A DNA stretch of 64,000 nt, from the NCBI RefSeq assembly GCF_004803465.1, contig NZ_SRSF01000007.1, forward strand, positions 62,001 through 126,000. Reading direction: 5' to 3'. Source of the stretch: Neolewinella litorea (GTDB lineage Bacteria; Bacteroidota; Bacteroidia; Chitinophagales; Saprospiraceae). The position numbers were made by a program, and so were the translations under genes. The notes under the pieces are model-generated. The model saw only the letters and a list, made by a program, of their open reading frames with translations. It ran no database searches and was not told the origin of the DNA. Positions within the stretch are counted from its first letter, which is position 1. Each line of letters starts with the position of its first letter. Shown here piece after piece: positions 18,772 to 27,406 of this stretch.

Positions 18772-20343
18772 ATGCCGACCACCCTCGAAATAAAGCTTCC
18801 CCCCGCCGACCTGCAGGACCCGGCCGCGCTCCGGCGTGCCGTCAGCCGGCAGGGCAAGATTCCCGAGCAAGCCATTGCGGACATTGCCGTCAACCGCCGC
18901 AGCATCGATGCCCGGGGGGCTACGCCAGTTTTCCGGCTTCGCGTCGACGTATGGCAGCAGGGGGAGGAAGTAACCCCTGAATCCCCTCCCGCCCTTCACC
19001 TGCGCGACGTATCGAAAGCGCCGGCCGTGGCCATTGTAGGCTGTGGGCCAGCGGGAATGTTCGCGGCCCTGGAACTGATTGAACTTGGTCTTCGACCGAT
19101 TATCCTTGAGCGGGGAAAGGACGTACGCGAACGCCGGCGCAGCCTGCGGGCGATTCAGCAGGAGGGGGTCGTGGATCCCGACAGCAATTACTGCTTCGGG
19201 GAGGGCGGCGCCGGAACCTACAGCGACGGCAAGCTCTACACCCGCAGCCTCAAGCGGGGCAACTACCTCAAAGCCCTGCAAACCCTCGTCGCCCACGGGG
19301 CACAGGAGGATATCCTGATCGACGCCCACCCCCACATCGGCTCCAATAAACTACCGGGCGTGGTGGCAAATATGCGGCAGACCATCCTCGACCACGGTGG
19401 GGAAATCCGCTTCGGTCACCGCGTCGATGACCTGGAGTACACCGATGACCTGACCGCCCTGATCGTAACCAACCCCGAGGGGGAATCGTACCGCTTCAGC
19501 GCATCGGCCTACATCCTGGCCACGGGGCATTCGGCCCGGGATATGTACACCCTCCTGCACCGCCGGGGCCTCCAGCTTGAGGCCAAGCCTTTCGCCCTCG
19601 GCGTACGCATCGAGCATCCGCAGCCCCTGATCGACCGGATTCAGTACGGGCAGGAGCAACGAGACGAAAATCTGCCCGCCAGCAGCTACAAGCTGGTGAC
19701 CCAGGTCCGCGACCGGGGGGTATTCAGTTTTTGCATGTGCCCGGGCGGACTGGTCGTACCCGCCGCCACGGCCCCCGGCGAGATCGTGGTCAACGGTATG
19801 AGTCTCTCGCGCCGCGACAGCCCCTACGCCAATTCCGGCACCGTGGTGGCCGTGGAGATAGAAGACCTGGCGCCCTACGCCGCGGAGGGCATCTTCGCCG
19901 GTATGGCTCTCCAGCAAGCCGTGGAGCGGGCCATGTTCGCGAGCGGCGACGGCAGCCAACGGGCGCCGGCGCAGCGACTTACCGATTTCGTACAGGGCCG
20001 GGTATCGCGCGACCTTCCGGACACCAGTTACATACCCGGACTGCATCCCGCCCCCCTGCACGAACTGCTGCCCTCCAGCATTTACGACCGCCTACAGGAG
20101 GGCGTTCGCGCCTTCGGTCGAAAGATGCGGGGCTACTTCACGGAGGAGGCAAACGTCATCGGTACCGAAAGCCGCACCTCATCGCCGGTACGCATTCCCC
20201 GCGACCGCAAGACCTACCAACACCCCCAGGCGGCCTCACTATTTCCGTGCGGGGAGGGGGCGGGCTTCGCCGGGGGCATCCTGAGCGCCGCCATGGACGG
20301 ACAGAACGTGGCCCGCGCCGTGGCCGCAAAGGTATTGGCGTAG
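18772..20343 (+). CDS. FAD-dependent dehydrogenase, COG2509 family
   Basis: 523-residue flavoprotein. A ~90-residue N-terminal domain precedes the FAD-binding Rossmann motif AIVGCGPAGMFAALEL; then LERGKDVRERRRSL, CFGEGGAGTYSDGKLYTR, a middle domain, and the C-terminal FAD motif FPCGEGAGFAGGILSAAMDG. The family is widespread but its substrate is not established. An earlier in-frame TTG exists, but a promoter element abutting the ATG at 18772 supports that start. The stop codon overlaps the next gene's start by one base. Confidence 0.88.
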   Translation: MPTTLEIKLPPADLQDPAALRRAVSRQGKIPEQAIADIAVNRRSIDARGATPVFRLRVDVWQQGEEVTPESPPALHLRDVSKAPAVAIVGCGPAGMFAALELIELGLRPIILERGKDVRERRRSLRAIQQEGVVDPDSNYCFGEGGAGTYSDGKLYTRSLKRGNYLKALQTLVAHGAQEDILIDAHPHIGSNKLPGVVANMRQTILDHGGEIRFGHRVDDLEYTDDLTALIVTNPEGESYRFSASAYILATGHSARDMYTLLHRRGLQLEAKPFALGVRIEHPQPLIDRIQYGQEQRDENLPASSYKLVTQVRDRGVFSFCMCPGGLVVPAATAPGEIVVNGMSLSRRDSPYANSGTVVAVEIEDLAPYAAEGIFAGMALQQAVERAMFASGDGSQRAPAQRLTDFVQGRVSRDLPDTSYIPGLHPAPLHELLPSSIYDRLQEGVRAFGRKMRGYFTEEANVIGTESRTSSPVRIPRDRKTYQHPQAASLFPCGEGAGFAGGILSAAMDGQNVARAVAAKVLA

Positions 20344-21683
20344 TGCGGGCGGCGGCCCGGCTGCTGGGGGCGGTGCTGCTTACGCTGGGGGTGGTTTACC
20401 TGGGTTTCGCGGTGGACCGCACGGATTTCTGGTCGCTGTTCGGAGCCTTCACGGTGGCATTCGCCGGCTACTTGCTGGTGGTTCGCTTCGTGGGGGAGGA
20501 TCGCGTGACGTCCTGGATTGTTCTAGGTATTCTGCTCCGCGTGGCTTTGGTTTTCGCCTTTCCCCGCCTGAGCGACGACGTCTACCGCTTCATCTGGGAC
20601 GGCCAGCTTCTGGTAGCCGGGGAGAACCCCTTTGCGCACCCCCCCGCTCATTATCTGGAGGACACCGCGGCGGCGACCGGCCCTGATACGGCCCTGTTCA
20701 GTCGGCTGAACTCTCCGGATTACCATTCGGTATACCCGCCCGTCGCCCAAGCGGTCTTTACACTGGCGGCCTGGATCAGTCCGGGAAGTTGGTACGGTGC
20801 CGCCGTGGTCATGAAAGTGGTGCTGTTGCTCGCCGAACTGGGCACGCTCTGGCTGCTGCTGCGATTGTTGTCGGGGTACGGGCTCCCGCGTTCCCGCCTC
20901 TTGCTTTATTGGCTCAACCCGCTGATCCTCGTCGAGATTGTGGGTAACCTGCACTTTGAGGGGGTCATGCTCTGTTTTCTCTTGCTTTCGCTCTACCTGC
21001 TCACGCGCAGCAGGTACGGCGCGGCCGCGGGTGCAATGGCCTTCTCCGTGGCCAGCAAACTCCTGCCGTTGATGTTGCTCCCCTTCCTGCTGCAGCGCCT
21101 GTGGAAGCGACCGTTCTGGACCTATTTCCTCACCTTCGGGGCGGTTACTATGGCCCTTTTTCTGCCCTTGCTGATAGGAGGCGGGTTCCTGAGCGGATTC
21201 GGCAACAGCCTGGACCTCTACTTCCGCAAGTTTGAGTTCAATGCCAGCCTGTATTACCTGCTGCGCAGCTACGGGTTCTATGAAGTGGGGTACAACCAGA
21301 TCGCCCGTTTCGGCCCCCTGCTTGCCCGGGTGGCGGCCCTGACCATTCTGATCATAGCGCTGGCCGACCGAAAGACCGACTGGCGCTCGCTGCCCGGAAT
21401 GTGGCTGGCGGCCTTCGTGATATACCTGCTCTGCGCCACTACCGTACACCCCTGGTACCTGGCCGCGCCGATCGTACTGTGTTGCTTTACGCCCTGGCGT
21501 TTTCCGCTTGTGTGGTCGTACCTTATAATGTTAACTTACACCAGTTACACCACCGTACCGTACCGGGAGAACCTCTGGCTGGTGGGGGTAGAGTACTTGC
21601 TCGTGGCCGCATTCTTCCTCGTGGAACGCGGGTACCGCACAAAAGAAAGGCCCGCGCGAATCTCGCACGGGCCCCGATTGTAG
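20343..21683 (+). CDS. Polytopic membrane protein, GT87/DUF2029-like polyprenol-sugar glycosyltransferase
   Basis: 446 residues with ten or more membrane helices. The first periplasmic loop after helix 2-3 has DDVYRFIWDGQLLVAGENPF, the acidic-loop signature of GT-C mannosyltransferases (GT83/GT87-like), and LNPLILVEIVGNLHFEGVM is typical of the DUF2029 group. GT-C enzymes take sugars from polyprenyl phosphate. No ATG fits: a GTG at 20343 shares its first base with the last base of the preceding TAG, which implies translational coupling. The 3' end overlaps a terminator belonging to the opposite strand. Confidence 0.8.
   Translation: MRAAARLLGAVLLTLGVVYLGFAVDRTDFWSLFGAFTVAFAGYLLVVRFVGEDRVTSWIVLGILLRVALVFAFPRLSDDVYRFIWDGQLLVAGENPFAHPPAHYLEDTAAATGPDTALFSRLNSPDYHSVYPPVAQAVFTLAAWISPGSWYGAAVVMKVVLLLAELGTLWLLLRLLSGYGLPRSRLLLYWLNPLILVEIVGNLHFEGVMLCFLLLSLYLLTRSRYGAAAGAMAFSVASKLLPLMLLPFLLQRLWKRPFWTYFLTFGAVTMALFLPLLIGGGFLSGFGNSLDLYFRKFEFNASLYYLLRSYGFYEVGYNQIARFGPLLARVAALTILIIALADRKTDWRSLPGMWLAAFVIYLLCATTVHPWYLAAPIVLCCFTPWRFPLVWSYLIMLTYTSYTTVPYRENLWLVGVEYLLVAAFFLVERGYRTKERPARISHGPRL
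21641..21673 (-). terminator. Rho-independent terminator for the 42-codon gene
   Basis: An 11-bp stem with one mismatch (21649-21659 with 21663-21673) is followed, on the minus strand, by TTTCTTTT. It starts 38 bases past the small gene's stop and lies inside the 3' end of the GT87-like gene. Confidence 0.75.
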
Positions 21684-21710
21684 CTTTCAGACTACCGGAA
21701 TAACTGGAAT

Positions 21711-21839
21711 TTAGTGCGCGTAATGCGCAGGGATATAGTACAAACCTTCAAAACGCGGCGGTGGGAAAACCAACAATCCCAGTCGCCATAAATAAGTGAA
21801 CACGCTTTTTGGAAAAACTCGAAGGAGATGTTGCACCAT
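21711..21839 (-). CDS. Small basic hydrophobic protein, 42 residues (not previously called)
   Basis: A 42-codon frame starting MVQHLLRVFPKSVFTYLWR and ending EGLYYIPAHYAH. It is rich in aromatic residues (four Phe, four Tyr) and basic at the N-terminus. A central stretch (VFTYLWRLGLLVF) could lie along or in a membrane. The case for a real gene is its complete transcription unit: an exact TAnnTTTG element 13 bases upstream and a T-tailed hairpin 38 bases downstream. No family is recognised. Alternatively the unit is a small RNA and the frame is fortuitous. Confidence 0.55.
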   Translation of the reverse strand: MVQHLLRVFPKSVFTYLWRLGLLVFPPPRFEGLYYIPAHYAH

Positions 21840-21852
21840 CTCTTCGATATGA

Positions 21853-21860
21853 CAAAGATA
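21853..21860 (-). promoter_or_regulatory. -7 promoter element for the 42-codon gene
   Basis: Minus-strand TATCTTTG, exact TAnnTTTG, 13 bases before the ATG. The GC-rich sequence just upstream (21861-21905) contains short palindromes such as CCCCACGACCGTGGGG. Confidence 0.55.
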
Positions 21861-21939
21861 GGCGTGGGGGTGGGGGGTGGACCACCCCACGACCGTGGGG
21901 TGCCCGCAAAAATTATTGTTAAAATTTAGCTAAGAGCCG

Positions 21940-23358
21940 CTAGTCTTCCACCGGGTGCAGCGACATTCCGGCCGCCACCTCAATCATCTTCGCGTAGGCC
22001 GCGGCGTACTCATTGGGAATATCGCCGTCCAGGATAGCTTCCCGCACGCTGTCCTTGATCGCGCCCACCTCCCGGCTGGGGGGGATTCCGAAGGTTTCCA
22101 TGATCAGTTCGCCCGAGATGGGGGGTTGCCAGTTGCGCAGGTGGTCTTTTTCCTCGATCTCCCGCATGCGCTCCCGCAGTTGCTCGTAATTTTCGAGGTA
22201 GCGCTGCACCTTTTTGGCATTCTTGCTGGTGATGTCGCTCTCGCAGAGGGTCATCAGGTCTTCAATATCCTCGCCGGCGTCAAAGAGGATGCGGCGTACG
22301 GCCGAGTCGCTGATCTCTTCCTGGGTCAGGGAGATGGGTCGCTGGTGCAGGGCCACCAGTTTCTGAACGTACTTGAGTCGGTCGTTGGGCAGCCGGAGGC
22401 GGCGGAAGATCTTCGGAACCATCCGTTCGCCGACGGCATCGTGGGCGTGGAAAGTCCAGCCGGCTTCGGGCTCCCATCGTTTGGTGCGGGCCTTGCCAAT
22501 GTCGTGCAGCAGGGCCGCCCAGCGCAGCCAGAGGTCGTCGCTGCGGTCGGCCAGGTTGTCGACCACCTTGGTGGTGTGGATGAAGTTGTCCTTGTGCTTG
22601 CGGCCGTTGCGGCTTTCCACTCCGCGCAAGGCGGCCAGCTCCGGCAGGATGAAGGCCAGCAACCCGCTCTCGTCGAGCAGGCGCAGGCCCACGCTGGGCG
22701 TGGAGGCCAGCAGGATCTTGTTCACTTCGGTGGCGATGCGCTCCCAGCTAATGATCTTGATCCGTTCGCGGTGCTCCTTGATGGCCCGGAAGGTGACCGG
22801 ATCAATGCGGAAACCAAGTTGGGTAGCGAAACGGATAGCCCGCAACATACGCAGGGGGTCGTCGCTGAAGGTCTTGCCGGGCTCCAGGGGGGTGACGATG
22901 CGCTTGGCTTCGAGGTCCTCCAGTCCGTTGAAGGGGTCGATGATGCTGCCGTAGTCACGCTCGTTCAAACTGATCGCGAGGGCGTTGATCGTGAAATCGC
23001 GGCGGTTCTGATCGTCGCTCAGGGTGCCCGATTCTACAGTAGGCTTGCGGCTATCGGAACGGTAGCTCTCCTTACGGGCCCCGACGAATTCGATCTCAAG
23101 GTCGTGGTGCTTCAGGGCGGCAGTGCCGAAGCGCTTGTATACGGTTACCCGGCTGCGGGGGTGCAGGTTTTCGCCCACCCGCTTGGCCAGTTCTATGCCA
23201 CTGCCGACGCAGACGATATCAAGGTCCTTACTCGGCCGCGCCAGCAGCCGGTCGCGCACGTAACCACCTACCACGTAAGTGGGGTAGCCGAGGGCCGCGG
23301 CGGACTGCCCGATAACCTCAAAAATCTTGCGTTCGTCTTCCCTGATCTGAAATATCAT
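21940..23358 (-). CDS. cca: CCA tRNA nucleotidyltransferase with HD domain
   Basis: Adds or repairs the 3' CCA of tRNA. 472 residues. The class-II nucleotidyltransferase head has YVVGGYVRDRLL and the metal pair in DLDIVCVG; RRDFTINALA and DDPLRMLRAIRFATQLGF follow. The C-terminal HD domain has HDIGKARTKRWE with downstream FHAHDAVG, giving possible phosphohydrolase activity. The frame opens earlier, but the nucleotidyltransferase core begins right after the ATG at 23358 (MIFQIREDE). A near-consensus TATCTTCG lies eight bases upstream. Poly(A) polymerase is the alternative for this family. Confidence 0.92.
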   Translation of the reverse strand: MIFQIREDERKIFEVIGQSAAALGYPTYVVGGYVRDRLLARPSKDLDIVCVGSGIELAKRVGENLHPRSRVTVYKRFGTAALKHHDLEIEFVGARKESYRSDSRKPTVESGTLSDDQNRRDFTINALAISLNERDYGSIIDPFNGLEDLEAKRIVTPLEPGKTFSDDPLRMLRAIRFATQLGFRIDPVTFRAIKEHRERIKIISWERIATEVNKILLASTPSVGLRLLDESGLLAFILPELAALRGVESRNGRKHKDNFIHTTKVVDNLADRSDDLWLRWAALLHDIGKARTKRWEPEAGWTFHAHDAVGERMVPKIFRRLRLPNDRLKYVQKLVALHQRPISLTQEEISDSAVRRILFDAGEDIEDLMTLCESDITSKNAKKVQRYLENYEQLRERMREIEEKDHLRNWQPPISGELIMETFGIPPSREVGAIKDSVREAILDGDIPNEYAAAYAKMIEVAAGMSLHPVED

Positions 23359-23433
23359 ACCGGGGGCGAAGATAAGACTTAACACTACTCCACCCCCAGT
23401 AGAGTGGGCCGCTCTACCTATGCGCAAAAACTA

Positions 23434-25281
23434 ATGAACGCACATCTTTACCCCTGCCTGCTCGTATTGCTCCTTACTGCCTCGCCCGGCACCCGCGGCC
23501 GCGCCCAAGACACGATAGCCCGCCAAAATTTCGAGCCCGTCGCGCAGCCAGTCCTTACCTACACTACCGAAACCGCCCCCTACGGCTCGGGCGGGATACC
23601 CACCTGGAATGTGGTCGACCGCATCCGGGGCATTGAGGATGCCGCCGATGGAACCCGGTTCTGGGCCGCGCGCGACGTGGAAAACACCATCTCGGGTGCC
23701 CCCCGCAGCGCCATCACCTTTGACGCCGGCAATATCTGCTCCCTGACCAGTGCCCGCTTCGTGTTCGCGTACCGCGTGGTGGGCTACGACGGCGGCGACG
23801 ATTTCGGTTACGTGCTGCATCTCGACGGCTTCCCCGAACCGGAAGTGATCCTGATCGACGGGCGCAACGGGGGCGGCATTTCCACCGACGGTTGGGTATA
23901 CGATACCGTGGCCATTCCCGGCACCGCCCAAACCGCGGCCCTAAGCCTGTTCTTCGACCAGAACGGCGACGACGTGGCCGCCATCGACGATGTCCAGCTC
24001 CTGGCGACCGGAAACCAGGGGAGTTGCCGGCCCATCTGTGGCATCCGGCTGGGGGAGCCCGTCGTAAGCTGTGAGAGTTTCACCCCGGACGCCGACGAGC
24101 TTCAACTGCGCATCCCCTACTCCGGGGGCGAATCGGGCGTAAGCGTGACCAGCAGCACTGGAATCATCGGCGGAGACGACCCGGCCTCCCAGGCCGACGG
24201 CACCATCACCCTCGGCCGACTTCCCGAAGGGGAGGTACACGTATTGCGGGTGAAGGGCGGTGACTGCGACCTGACCCTCCAGCTGGCGTACCCGGCAGAC
24301 TGGTGCACGCCCAGCGACCTGGTCATCAACGAAGTGCTGGCCGACCCCGGCGAAGACATCAACGGCGACGGGGTCATCAACGGAGCGGACGAATTCGTGG
24401 AGATCTATAACCGGGGAACAGTAGACCACGACCTTGGTGGGCACACCGTGCACGAGGGGTCCAACTCCGGTGCCCGCTTCACCTTTCCCGCGGGAACCGT
24501 TTTGGCACCCAACGCCACCTTCCTCGTGCTGGCGGGGGGCGGAAGCTTGAATCCCGACTGCGCCCACGGAATCGCCAGCGGTTTCCTTGGTCTGAATAAC
24601 GACAGCCCGGAGACCGTGACCCTCCGCGACCCGGACGGCAAGGTGATCGCCCAGTTTTCCGTCGAAGACGCACCCGCGGGCGAATCGCTCGTGCTGTCGC
24701 CCGACGGAAACCTCGACGGTGGATACCAATTGCACACCGCCGTGGCCGGCACGCCGTCCTCGGCCTGCGTGGAGACGGCCCGCCTGCCGGTGGTCCTGCA
24801 ATCCTTTACCGCCACTTCCCTGCACGATGCGGTACGGCTGGACTGGCGGACAACCCAGGAAACCGATAATGAGGTATTCGTGGTGGAGCGGAGCAAATCC
24901 GGTCGCAGCTTCAGGGAAATCGGGCGCGTTCCCGCCGGTAACGGACGGTACTTTTTCGTGGATTACGCGCCCTTCCCCGGGCAGAATATCTACCGGCTGC
25001 GACAGTTGGATACCGACGGACAGGAAACGGTCTTCGGGCCCCGGCTGGTCCGCCTCGACAGCGGAACCGTGCGTGTGTACCCCAATCCGACCAGCGGAAA
25101 GCTGTTCCTGAGCGGTGAGATTGAGCCCGACGCGGTTGCTTCTGTACACCGGCCCGACGGCCGGCGGGTACTTTCCTTCCGGGGGGGTGCGGTGAATGTG
25201 CGCGCGCTACCCGCGGGTGTGTATTACCTGCGCATCCGGCGGGCTTCGTCTTCCGAATCGTTCCGCTTTATAAAGGAATAG
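23434..25281 (+). CDS. Secreted lamin-tail-domain protein with type IX sorting signal
   Basis: 615 residues. A signal peptide (LYPCLLVLLLTASPG) precedes a beta-sandwich region up to about residue 290. A lamin-tail (LTD) domain follows, beginning SDLVINEVLADPGEDINGDG with an EF-like acidic loop and reaching DEFVEIYNRG. A further domain has DWRTTQETDNEVFVVERS, and the last ~75 residues form a type A C-terminal sorting domain (RVYPNPTSGKLFLSG ... LPAGVYYLRI). It should be exported by Sec, then across the outer membrane by T9SS. The end overlaps the convergent serine hydrolase by 58 bases. Confidence 0.88.
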   Translation: MNAHLYPCLLVLLLTASPGTRGRAQDTIARQNFEPVAQPVLTYTTETAPYGSGGIPTWNVVDRIRGIEDAADGTRFWAARDVENTISGAPRSAITFDAGNICSLTSARFVFAYRVVGYDGGDDFGYVLHLDGFPEPEVILIDGRNGGGISTDGWVYDTVAIPGTAQTAALSLFFDQNGDDVAAIDDVQLLATGNQGSCRPICGIRLGEPVVSCESFTPDADELQLRIPYSGGESGVSVTSSTGIIGGDDPASQADGTITLGRLPEGEVHVLRVKGGDCDLTLQLAYPADWCTPSDLVINEVLADPGEDINGDGVINGADEFVEIYNRGTVDHDLGGHTVHEGSNSGARFTFPAGTVLAPNATFLVLAGGGSLNPDCAHGIASGFLGLNNDSPETVTLRDPDGKVIAQFSVEDAPAGESLVLSPDGNLDGGYQLHTAVAGTPSSACVETARLPVVLQSFTATSLHDAVRLDWRTTQETDNEVFVVERSKSGRSFREIGRVPAGNGRYFFVDYAPFPGQNIYRLRQLDTDGQETVFGPRLVRLDSGTVRVYPNPTSGKLFLSGEIEPDAVASVHRPDGRRVLSFRGGAVNVRALPAGVYYLRIRRASSSESFRFIKE

Positions 25282-26549
25282 ATCATCTCGTGGATCCGCG
25301 GCCGGATCGAGAGCTCGTAAATACCCCGGCGGTTTCGGCTCGGGTGCACCCGGTTGCTTAGGAAGATGTAGAGCAGGTCGTACTCCGGGTCCGCCCACAC
25401 AAAGGTGCCGGTATATCCACTGTGCCCGAAACTAGCCGGGGAGGCGTCCTTGGCCACCGAACTGGTCGCGGCGTCGTACTGTAGCAGGGGCTTGTCGAAG
25501 CCCAGGCCGCGGTGGCTCCCTTCCTCGGGATATTGGTAGCGGGTGAATTCCTGCACGGCCTCCTCGGTGAGATAACGCCGGCCCTGATAGGTGCCGCCGT
25601 TCATGAGCATCTGGTACAGCTTGGCCAGGTCTTCCGCCGTTGAGAAAAGTCCGGCGTTGGCGCTTACCCCGTTCATCAGGGCCGCGCCCTCATCATGAAC
25701 TACCCCGTGCAGGGTATCCATGCGGAAGAAGGTGTCCACCTCGGTCGGCACGATGCGGTCGAGCGGAATGCCGCGGTCCAGGGGGCGGTAGCCCAGTTCG
25801 TCCGCCCCCAAGGGGTCGTAGAAGTTTTCCCGGAGGTAGCTGCGGTAGTCCTGCCCGGTAGTGCGCTCCACGTACTGCGGCAGCAGGTAGAAGAGGAGCC
25901 CGGAGTAGACGTAGTCGCCCGGTGGTTTAAGGGGCGATTTGCGGATCGCGCGGTAGATGTCTTTTTCCCGGTAATTATGGTGGAGCCACAGGTCGTCGGT
26001 GAGCCGGATGGGGAAGCGGCGGGAGCTGTCGCGGCGGATCGTGCGGGGGCGGAACCGGTAATCGTTGGTGCGGGTAGCGTCCCAGCTTTTGCGCCAGGGG
26101 TAGCGGGCGTTCCCGCGGAGGGTGGACTGCCAATACGGTACCCAGGGTAGGAGGCCGGCGCGGTGGGCCAGCACGGAGCGTAGGGGGATTTCCTGCTTAT
26201 CCGTCCCCTTCAGTTCCTCAAACAGGAGGCCGAGCGGGGCATCGAGGTCCAGGCGGTGCTCCCCGTATTGCTGCATGAGCACCAGGAGGGCGGTGGAGGT
26301 CTTCGTTACGGAGGCCAGGTCATACACGTCGTCCGGTCGGGTGGCGCGCTCCTTATCGTAAGTATGGTAACCTGCAGTAACGTGAACCAGGGGTTGGCCG
26401 TGGTGCCACACCAGCACCTGCGCACCGGGAAAGGCGCCGGCCGCTATGCCCTTTTCGAGCACTGAGCGGATGGAGTCCTCCAGGGTATCCTGGGCCGTGA
26501 GCGGTCCAAGCAGCAGGACCAACAGGGGCAGTAGAAGTCGCATAGGCAT
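25224..26549 (-). CDS. Exported serine hydrolase of the beta-lactamase/penicillin-binding family
   Basis: 441 residues with a signal peptide (LLLPLLVLLLGPLTAQ). Class-C beta-lactamase fold: the S-x-x-K motif is SVTK in DLASVTKTSTALL, the tyrosine motif is in GDYVYSGLLFY (Y-S in place of Y-x-N), and the third motif is HSGYTG. Members hydrolyse peptides, esters or cell-wall fragments; the common Bacteroidota relatives sit beside beta-N-acetylglucosaminidases, but here the neighbours are a T9SS cargo and a thioesterase. The substrate is unknown. The Y-S variant of motif two is worth noting. Confidence 0.87.
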   Translation of the reverse strand: MPMRLLLPLLVLLLGPLTAQDTLEDSIRSVLEKGIAAGAFPGAQVLVWHHGQPLVHVTAGYHTYDKERATRPDDVYDLASVTKTSTALLVLMQQYGEHRLDLDAPLGLLFEELKGTDKQEIPLRSVLAHRAGLLPWVPYWQSTLRGNARYPWRKSWDATRTNDYRFRPRTIRRDSSRRFPIRLTDDLWLHHNYREKDIYRAIRKSPLKPPGDYVYSGLLFYLLPQYVERTTGQDYRSYLRENFYDPLGADELGYRPLDRGIPLDRIVPTEVDTFFRMDTLHGVVHDEGAALMNGVSANAGLFSTAEDLAKLYQMLMNGGTYQGRRYLTEEAVQEFTRYQYPEEGSHRGLGFDKPLLQYDAATSSVAKDASPASFGHSGYTGTFVWADPEYDLLYIFLSNRVHPSRNRRGIYELSIRPRIHEMIYSFIKRNDSEDEARRMRR

Positions 26550-26589
26550 AGGGTTTGGGCGGGTGCGCGGGTGCCGTGCAAAGTACCGA

Positions 26590-27396
26590 TTAAAGCGGAG
26601 TCCAGTGGGTCTCCATCGTCGCCAGCACCTCCGACCCGTCGCGGTAGAGGGCGTGAGAATGGGCGCCGCTTGCCGTTTCCGTTTGCGCCGTGAGCCGGTC
26701 GCCGTAGCGGGCTTCGCGGTGGTAGGCGATGTCGGCGCGGCGGGGCAGGTGGGCAGACAGGAATTCCGCCCCCAGCGGCTCCAGCATTAGTTCCGGGAAG
26801 GCGGGGTTGGTCAGGTGGTTGTTGAAGTCCAGGTGCGAGAAGGCCACCCGGAACTTCATTTCTCCCGTCGGATGTTCCGGCGCGACCAGCTTTCCTTCCG
26901 GGCGGGGCAGGTGGGTGGCGGGGTCCGGCAACTCGCCGAGGCGCTCCACCACCTCATCCGGGATGGGGCGGATGCGCCGAGCATCGAGGCTCATGACCGA
27001 CCAGGACGAGGTGGAGCGGATGATGGGGGTATGATCCTGGTCCAGCAGGTAAAAATCCCGATAGGTGATCAGTCGGCGCTCAATGTGGGTCGGCAGGGTG
27101 ACCACATTCACGGGTTCACCAAGCGTGGGCCAGCGCTCCGCTTCGATGACCTGTCGGTGCATGACCCAGGTTAGGCCATGGGAAGCCAGCAGGTCGGTGC
27201 TGGATACGCGGAGGCGGTCGGTATTCTGAATGGCGGCTTCCTGGAACAGCCGGATCAGGTGGGGCAGGGTAAGGTAGCGGTGGGGCCCGACGGTAGACGC
27301 TGCGATCCGGGCCGCGACGGTTTCCCGCAGGGGCGATTCGGGGCCGCGAAATGGAATTGGCTGTAACAACTTTTTGTTTATTTTTGCCAAACTCAA
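26590..27396 (-). CDS. Acyl-ACP thioesterase (FatA/FatB-like double hotdog)
   Basis: Hydrolyses acyl-ACP to free fatty acid. 268 residues as drawn, with two hotdog domains: the first has LIRLFQEAAIQNTDRL, the second FSHLDFNNHLTNPAFPELML, where the D-N-H trio corresponds to the family's active-site region. No ATG is available before residue 79, so a TTG must be used (27396, or 27390 or 27369); homology begins at about residue 25. It diverges from the next gene with only 10 bases between the two starts, so their promoters must overlap. Confidence 0.85.
   Translation of the reverse strand: MSLAKINKKLLQPIPFRGPESPLRETVAARIAASTVGPHRYLTLPHLIRLFQEAAIQNTDRLRVSSTDLLASHGLTWVMHRQVIEAERWPTLGEPVNVVTLPTHIERRLITYRDFYLLDQDHTPIIRSTSSWSVMSLDARRIRPIPDEVVERLGELPDPATHLPRPEGKLVAPEHPTGEMKFRVAFSHLDFNNHLTNPAFPELMLEPLGAEFLSAHLPRRADIAYHREARYGDRLTAQTETASGAHSHALYRDGSEVLATMETHWTPL
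27379..27386 (+). promoter_or_regulatory. -7 promoter element for the 27407 gene
   Basis: TATTTTTG, exact TAnnTTTG, 20 bases before the ATG at 27407 and inside the 5' end of the divergent thioesterase frame. Confidence 0.55.
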
Positions 27397-27406
27397 AACA
27401 TACAGT

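Noticed and set aside
19731-20342. Upstream extension of the GT87-like gene over the FAD dehydrogenase
   Set aside because: It is a shadow frame of the dehydrogenase with Arg/Pro/Gly-rich composition; the GTG at 20343 overlapping the stop is a better start.
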